Of a stretch of 64,000 nt of DNA, positions 58,543-64,000 are shown piece after piece (position 1 is the stretch's first letter; each line of letters starts with the position of its first letter). Source of the stretch: CALGYY01 sp963678485 (GTDB lineage Bacteria > Bacteroidota > Bacteroidia > Bacteroidales > CAIWKO01); NCBI GenBank assembly GCA_963678485.1, contig OY782882.1:2852001-2916000 (forward strand). Direction: 5' to 3'. The notes beneath the pieces were generated by a model. That model saw only the letters and a program-made list of their open reading frames with translations. It ran no database searches and was not told the DNA's origin. The position numbers and the translations under genes were made by a program.

Positions 58543-61500
58543 TTAATGGTTCACAATCTTGATCACCTTTACGGTGGAGTTAGAGCTTAGGCGAATGAAA
58601 TATAACCCTGTGGCGTAGGAAGAAAGATCAAGTTCTCTTACTTCGGTTGTGCCTCTTAATTCATTGGCTGGTCCGCTGTACAGTACGCTTCCTTCATTGT
58701 TGATTAATTGCACCATCAGTGATGAATTACCAGCTGTACTGATATAGACAAGTCCGTCGGTTGGATTAGGATATACGGACACTGCAGCGCTTTCAGTTTC
58801 ATCTATACCTGTACATGGGTCGAAGGTTATAATAATAGTATCAGATGCAAAACATCCATTATTTACCGTAACCCAAACAGGGAAACTGGAGGTGCCATGT
58901 CCGCTTGAATCAATGGTTATAAGCTGAGTGGTGGTCGCATTTTCATTCCAAAAATAATTTGCACCCGGGTTGCCTGCATCAAGAGTTACCGTTTCGTCGG
59001 CACAGAGGATGAGGTCGCTGCCTAATGAAACAATAGGTGGTATCGGTTGTGGGTTGATAATTACTGCTGCTGATGCTGCCGAAACGCAACCCAAAGAATT
59101 GGTTACAGTATAGTAGTAAGTTCCCGGGGCAAGTCCCGCAATGCTTGTATTAATGGTTCCTCCAGTGATGTTGCCAGGATTGACAACCCAATCGCCGGCA
59201 GGTAAAGAGGTTAGTTCAACGCTGCCAGTTGTTTCTTCACAAGTTGTCTGCACTATGGATTGGATAACTGGAGCAAGGGTTGCCGCTGGTGGGAAATCAA
59301 TCACCACATAGGCTGAGGGACCAGAAACGCATCCCGCGGAAGCGGCCACAGTAAAGGTATACGAGCCTGTTGTAAGTCCGTGAAGAGTATCGCTGATTCC
59401 GCTACCCATAATGTTTCCGGGGTTTATCGTCCACGATCCGCTTGATGGTAATCCATTTAATATAACACTTCCTGTTTGTAAATTGCAGGTGGGTTGACTG
59501 ATTGCTCCAATGATAGGTGCTGCAGGCAATGCCGGTTGTGTATTGATTACTACATTGGCTGATTGCAGCGAGGTGCAACATGCTGAATTGGTCACTGTAT
59601 AGTTGTAGGTTCCTGCTGCAAGTCCTGTAATTGCTGCACTGTTGCCGGTTCCTGAGATGTTTCCCGGATTTAATGTCCATGTACCCGATGAGGGCAGGCC
59701 ATTCAATACTACATCTCCTGTAGATTGCAGGCAAGTTGTTTGGGTGATAGTCCCAATAGTTGGGGCAGTTGGAGTTGTTTTAACTGCAAGCAACACACTA
59801 TTGGAAGTAGCGTTGTTCGCTGCCGAGCAATTAGTGACATAGCAGCGATAGTTGAAATTTCCGACACTTGTTATTCCTGAAATACCTAGTGTTTCTCCTG
59901 TTTCATTCGAATATACTGCGCCGTTAGGAGTTCCATCAGATACGCTAACCCAACTGCTACCGTTGTAATATTGCCACTGGTAGGTGATTGGGTAAGTCCC
60001 ATTTGTGTGAATCGTAAATGTTGCATTTCCTAGACCAGCGCACATAGAAGTATTTGTTGGTTGTGTGCCAATAGTAACACCAACACAAGCGGTGGTCACG
60101 TTCACGGTTACTGTGAAAGGATTACCTGTACAAGGGCCTGATACAGGAGTTACGATGTAGCTTGCTGTGCCTGATCCTGAGGGAATAGATAATGTTCCGG
60201 ATATCTCAGATTGAGGAATGGATTGCGCGCTTCCTCCGGTGACGCCACCTGTGTAAGTCGGAGCGGTCCATGTATATGTAGTTCCTGCGGGCACTCCGGC
60301 GGGAGCTACCACGAAGGTTCCAGCTGTGATGATGGAAATGCTTTGATTTGCTACAACGGGCGTTTCGGGTTGTGCATTAACCACAACATTGACTGAGGCA
60401 TCAGAAACACAGCCCGCTGAATTATTTACTGTAAAGTTGTAGGAACCACTGGCAAGCCCGGTAATTGTAGTAGAGTTTCCTGTTCCAGTAATACCTCCCG
60501 GATTTATTGTCCATGTACCCGAAGCTGGTAATCCGCTTACAGCCACAGTTGCTGTTGCCAGCATGCAGCTTGGTTGGGTGATGCTACCTATGATAGGTGC
60601 ATCGGGTGTTGCATTGATTGTGATTCCTTTTACTGAAGTGCTACCGTTACCGCATGCATTTATACCACACACACTAAGTGTTCCTGTGGTTGCTGTTGCA
60701 GAAAAACTAAGGGTAGGAGTTCGCGTTGTTCCGTTGGTTATGGTAACGCCAGTTCCGCTATAACTCCAGTTATAACTTACTGCATTTGCTATGGCTGGTA
60801 CGCTGTAGATAACGTTGTCCTGCCCAGTGCATGCGGTAGTGCTTCCTGCAATCGCGCCAGCTGCACCAACTGGACTGATAACAGTTATCGCCAACGTAGA
60901 GGGAGTGCCAACACCACAAGCATTAACACCATTTACACTTAATGTTCCTGATGTTGCTGTTGGCGAAAATGTAATATTTGATGTGCTCGAAGATCCACTT
61001 ATAGTAGCTCCTGTTCCGCCGTATGTCCATGAATAGCTGGTTGCATTGGCAATAACAGGAACACTGAATGGAACAAATTCTTGGCCCTGACAAACAGATG
61101 TATTTCCAGTAATTGCAGCAGTTACAGAAGGAATACTTCCTATGGTGACAGACAAAGTTTTGGCGATACCATTACCACAGGAATTTACACCACATACACT
61201 TAGTGTACCTGAGGTTGCTGTCCCCGAAAAACTAATGGTTGGAGTGCGTGTATTTGCATTGTTGATGGTGGCACCGGTACCGCTGTAAGTCCATAAATAA
61301 GTTGTTGCATCAGCGATGGCTGGAACACTGTAGGCAACGTTGTTTGCTCCTTGACAAATGAAGCTGTTTCCTGTTATATTTCCGGCAGCAACAGGCAGGT
61401 TGTTCATTGTAATGGTTTTGTCAATTAATTCGCTGCTGCCACACGCGTTGATTCCATATACGGAGATATAAGAGACAGTTGCATCATTGGAAAAGCTAAT

Positions 61501-64000
61501 TGTTGGATTGTCAGTGGTGCCATTATAAATTGTGCCTCCAATTCCCGAGAGGTTCCACAAATAGCTTGTTGCATTAGGTACAGAAACACTATAAGGGACA
61601 TTATTCGCTCCTTGGCATACAGATGCTGCTCCAGTAATGATGCCTGTTCCGGGCAATGGGTTCACGATGATGTTAAAAGTTGAAGCGGTGCCAATGCCGC
61701 AAGCATTGTATCCACGAACTGTTAGTGTTCCGGATGTAGCTGTTGTTGAAAAGCTAAGTGTTGGAGTGCGTGAAATGGAAAACGTTGTGGTTACTCCGCT
61801 GCCACTATAGGTCCAGGTATAACCTGTAGCATTGGCTATCGCAGGAACACTATAGCTGAGGTTATTTTGGCCAGGACAAACGGAGCTATTTCCTGTGATT
61901 TGTCCGGCCGGTGCAACAGTGCCAAATACAGTAATGGCCATCGTATCTGCAATTCCATCACCGCAGAAATTATTGGCATATACGCTGAGAATTCCTGAGG
62001 TGGCATTAGAATAAAAATATAATGTTACCTCATTTGCATTGTTGCTAATTGCCACATTGCTTCCACTGTAATTCCAAAAATATGATTGCGCTCCACTTAT
62101 TGCATCAATGCTGTAATGATAAGTATGAAGATCTGTACAGACTACATTATTCCCAACAATTGGGCTTGCTGCAATTGGCGGCTGATCGATAGTAATAAAC
62201 ATTGAAGTCGAAGGGCCGGTTCCACAAACATTAACGCCCGTCACAACCAGATTTCCTGAAGTTGCGCTACTTGAAAAGTTGATGTAGGGCGCGGCTGATG
62301 TGCTGTCGGTGATGGTCTCACCTAATCCTCCATACGTCCAGTGATAGGATGTTGCACTGGATGAAAAAGTGCTGTAATTATTGTTAGTACTGTTTGCACA
62401 GACATTACTATATCCAGAAATGGCGTCAGCCGGGCCAGGTGTTGGCCTGACCATAATCGACATTGAAGCAAAGGTACCATCGCCGCAAATATTTGTTCCT
62501 TTCACTGTGAGTGTACCATCAGTGGCTGTTGCTGAAAAGTTTATTGTGGGCGTGCGTGAGGTGGAGTTAGAAATAAATGCACCTGTTCCGCTATATGTCC
62601 ATACATAGCTTGTTGCGTTAGGAATGGCAACGACGCTGTAACTAACATTGTTCTGACCCTGACACACTGTATTACTTCCGGTAATAGCACCTGATGCCGA
62701 AGGCAAAGGCGTTACAGTAATATTTTTAGTTGCAATACTTCCAGTTCCGCAAGCATTGATACCATTGACGGCTAACGTTCCTGATGTTGCATTGTAGTAG
62801 AATGTAATGGTGGGGGTACGTGATGTAGGGTTTGCAATATTGACCCCGCTTCCGCTATATGTCCATAAATAGCTTGTTGCTGATGGAATACTGGCCACGC
62901 TATAAGGGACATTGTTTTGGTTCTGACAAACGATATCCTGGCCTGTGATGGCGCCGGCTGCAGAGGGTAATGGTTTTAGAGTGATATGAAGGTTGTTGGG
63001 CAAGCTGGTGCCGCAGGCATTGACACTTCGTACAGTAAGTGTTCCTGAAGTTGCAACCGACGAAAAATTGATAGTCGGAGAGGCTGTTGTGCCATTAGTG
63101 ATGGTCTGTCCCGTTCCGCTGTAGGTCCACGTATAACTGGTTGCTGTGGGTAAGCTCGTTGTGCCATATGCATTATTAATGGAGCCCTGACATACTGCAG
63201 TATCGCCTGATATTGAGAAAGGTGTTGGTGGAGGTGTTTTGATGGTTATGTATTTAGTTGCAGCAGTTCCGGTTCCACAGCTGTTCACGCCGGATACCGA
63301 AAGTGTTCCTGAAGTGGCACTCGAAGAAAATGTGATGGTTGGAGTGCTAGTATTTGCATTGGTGATGGATTGCCCAGTTCCGCTGTAACTCCAGGTGTAC
63401 GAGGTAGCCGAAGGTAAGCTTACAATGCTATAAGGATTGTTCAGTGAGCCCTGACACACTGAAGCAGCTCCGGTTATTGCTCCGGGTGTTGCAGGCGGAG
63501 TGTTAACCGTGATGGCTATAGAGGCGGAAGTCCCATTACCACATGCATTTAAGGCATGAACGGTAAGTGTCCCAGATGTGGCTGAAGAAGAAAAATCAAT
63601 GGTTGTGACTCTTGAAGACGGATTTGAAATGGTTACTCCGGAGCCACTGTATGTCCAATGATAGCTGGATGTATTCGGGACGAGATAAATAGAATAACCT
63701 ACCGTGTTTTGACCCTGACATACACTGGTACTTCCAGTAATGGCGCCTGCTGCATCGGGAAGATTTTCATACACAGTTACAGTGACTGATCCGTTTTCGA
63801 CGTAATGGGGTATGCCTGAATTGCAGGATACATCATACCATTTATACGCAAGATAGATTGTGTATGTTCCTGGAAAGGCACAATGCAGGGAGAAATTATA
63901 GTTGGAGCCCGGACAAGCAGTACTACTCATAAGCGTATATGTATGCGCTCCGATAACCTCTGATGTTGCCACTGATGGCGCATTGCCAGTCAAACTGGTT
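58543..64000 (-). CDS. Giant surface protein with tandem PKD/Ig-like modules and T9SS type A sorting domain, 5' end outside window
   Basis: More than 1815 residues visible; the frame is open to the right edge, so N-terminus and signal peptide are missing. Twelve tandem modules of about 87 residues (roughly 80-1130) each read ITG..VCQGQNN..YSV..I..ATSY.WTYSGTG, then TPTI.FS..ATSGTL.V.G.N.CG.G and end .ITV.P.P. Then come four modules with QPSC...GLPSSGTWTINPGNI, an Ig-like insertion (QWQYYNGSSWVSVS), a SprB-like repeat end and the type A sorting domain (VYPNPTDGLVYIS, YATGLYFIRLSSNS, VKVIKIVNH). Two Cys in each long module may form a disulfide. It is probably T9SS-secreted and displayed as an adhesin or filament. 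Confidence 0.92.
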   Translation of the reverse strand, partial: TSLTGNAPSVATSEVIGAHTYTLMSSTACPGSNYNFSLHCAFPGTYTIYLAYKWYDVSCNSGIPHYVENGSVTVTVYENLPDAAGAITGSTSVCQGQNTVGYSIYLVPNTSSYHWTYSGSGVTISNPSSRVTTIDFSSSATSGTLTVHALNACGNGTSASIAITVNTPPATPGAITGAASVCQGSLNNPYSIVSLPSATSYTWSYSGTGQSITNANTSTPTITFSSSATSGTLSVSGVNSCGTGTAATKYITIKTPPPTPFSISGDTAVCQGSINNAYGTTSLPTATSYTWTYSGTGQTITNGTTASPTINFSSVATSGTLTVRSVNACGTSLPNNLHITLKPLPSAAGAITGQDIVCQNQNNVPYSVASIPSATSYLWTYSGSGVNIANPTSRTPTITFYYNATSGTLAVNGINACGTGSIATKNITVTPLPSASGAITGSNTVCQGQNNVSYSVVAIPNATSYVWTYSGTGAFISNSTSRTPTINFSATATDGTLTVKGTNICGDGTFASMSIMVRPTPGPADAISGYSNVCANSTNNNYSTFSSSATSYHWTYGGLGETITDSTSAAPYINFSSSATSGNLVVTGVNVCGTGPSTSMFITIDQPPIAASPIVGNNVVCTDLHTYHYSIDAISGAQSYFWNYSGSNVAISNNANEVTLYFYSNATSGILSVYANNFCGDGIADTMAITVFGTVAPAGQITGNSSVCPGQNNLSYSVPAIANATGYTWTYSGSGVTTTFSISRTPTLSFSTTATSGTLTVRGYNACGIGTASTFNIIVNPLPGTGIITGAASVCQGANNVPYSVSVPNATSYLWNLSGIGGTIYNGTTDNPTISFSNDATVSYISVYGINACGSSELIDKTITMNNLPVAAGNITGNSFICQGANNVAYSVPAIADATTYLWTYSGTGATINNANTRTPTISFSGTATSGTLSVCGVNSCGNGIAKTLSVTIGSIPSVTAAITGNTSVCQGQEFVPFSVPVIANATSYSWTYGGTGATISGSSSTSNITFSPTATSGTLSVNGVNACGVGTPSTLAITVISPVGAAGAIAGSTTACTGQDNVIYSVPAIANAVSYNWSYSGTGVTITNGTTRTPTLSFSATATTGTLSVCGINACGNGSTSVKGITINATPDAPIIGSITQPSCMLATATVAVSGLPASGTWTINPGGITGTGNSTTITGLASGSYNFTVNNSAGCVSDASVNVVVNAQPETPVVANQSISIITAGTFVVAPAGVPAGTTYTWTAPTYTGGVTGGSAQSIPQSEISGTLSIPSGSGTASYIVTPVSGPCTGNPFTVTVNVTTACVGVTIGTQPTNTSMCAGLGNATFTIHTNGTYPITYQWQYYNGSSWVSVSDGTPNGAVYSNETGETLGISGITSVGNFNYRCYVTNCSAANNATSNSVLLAVKTTPTAPTIGTITQTTCLQSTGDVVLNGLPSSGTWTLNPGNISGTGNSAAITGLAAGTYNYTVTNSACCTSLQSANVVINTQPALPAAPIIGAISQPTCNLQTGSVILNGLPSSGSWTINPGNIMGSGISDTLHGLTTGSYTFTVAASAGCVSGPSAYVVIDFPPAATLAPVIQSIVQTTCEETTGSVELTSLPAGDWVVNPGNITGGTINTSIAGLAPGTYYYTVTNSLGCVSAASAAVIINPQPIPPIVSLGSDLILCADETVTLDAGNPGANYFWNENATTTQLITIDSSGHGTSSFPVWVTVNNGCFASDTIIITFDPCTGIDETESAAVSVYPNPTDGLVYISTAGNSSLMVQLINNEGSVLYSGPANELRGTTEVRELDLSSYATGLYFIRLSSNSTVKVIKIVNH
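59043..59775 (-). repeat. Three tandem units of a second, about 80-residue module
   Basis: Encodes three consecutive copies beginning IG.I.Q..C with GLPSSG.W.INPGNI and ending GTY.YTVTNS..C.S..SA.VVI; a fourth copy lies apart at about 60370-60605, before an Ig-like insertion. Confidence 0.8.
60606..63756 (-). repeat. Twelve tandem units encoding about 87-residue PKD/Ig-like modules
   Basis: Units of about 260 bases. The VCQG and ACG cysteines and the SYxWTYSG core are kept in most of them; modules 6, 7 and 9 are the most diverged. DNA identity between copies is limited, so expansion is old or the copies were diversified. Confidence 0.85.

Noticed and set aside
58543..64000. Regular spacing of repeats suggesting a CRISPR array
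   Set aside because: Units are about 260 bases, fully in frame and diverged; they encode protein modules. No 25-40-base direct repeats with unique spacers were seen anywhere in the window.

Overview
The window comes from a low-GC member of the Bacteroidota, most likely an environmental Chitinophagales/Sphingobacteriales-type bacterium (the order is my inference). The phylum call rests on gldD and gldE next to ssb, two gingipain-like proteases and one giant repeat protein that end in type IX secretion (T9SS) type A sorting domains, a PorE-like OmpA protein, DUF6089 and DUF4270 proteins, and repeated promoter-like sites of the form TTG-N18..20-TAnnTTTG.

1-35.6 kb is mostly conserved core genome. 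From left to right on the minus strand come uppS (cut by the edge), two DUF6089 barrels, nadK, a BamA/TamA-like barrel and a CBS protein; pdxJ and an alpha/beta hydrolase run the other way. Next are gldD-gldE-ssb, proS, a Tyr-rich repeat lipoprotein and an OmpP1/FadL porin. These are followed by a zinc-ribbon coiled-coil protein with a histone-H1-like N-terminus, a Nif3-like protein, glmS, a DUF4270 lipoprotein and a glycogen/starch-synthase-like protein. Diverging from that group are panD, a flippase-like membrane protein, a heptose-phosphate adenylyltransferase, a small lipoprotein and radA. Two tandem C25 proteases with T9SS tails, gpmI, the PorE-like protein and tRNA-Asn close the core block.

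35.6-45 kb, directly after tRNA-Asn, looks accessory. It holds REP-like palindromes, a truncated lipoprotein version of GldM, a lone HicB-like protein, a primase domain of the TOTE-system type without its helicase, and a pair of about 50-bp direct repeats that bracket the last two genes. A three-gene zinc-motif cluster is divergent from a winged-helix protein whose promoter is covered with repeated operator-like motifs. TonB-C-terminal, membrane and TPR proteins follow.

45-54 kb holds two adaptive-looking operons. One is an ArsR regulator, flavin reductase, MATE pump and bifunctional glutathione synthetase (GshF), with a shared near-palindromic site in front of the first two genes. The other, on the minus strand, is membrane protein, XRE regulator, medium-chain dehydrogenase, membrane protein and DUF4395 protein. 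A membrane-tailed Ntn hydrolase lies beside the first operon.

54-64 kb has a stand-alone PAS protein, a secreted protein of unknown function, a lipoprotein and a 1.1-kb non-coding stretch rich in repeats (REP palindromes, a GC-rich island). It ends in a giant surface protein, open at the right edge, with twelve tandem PKD/Ig-like modules and a T9SS sorting domain.

The least explained material is the 36-42 kb accessory block. I see no complete, clearly novel defence system there, but the orphan GldM lipoprotein, the solo primase and the zinc-motif trio with its divergent regulator deserve a closer look. All calls come from reading the sequence; no database search was run.
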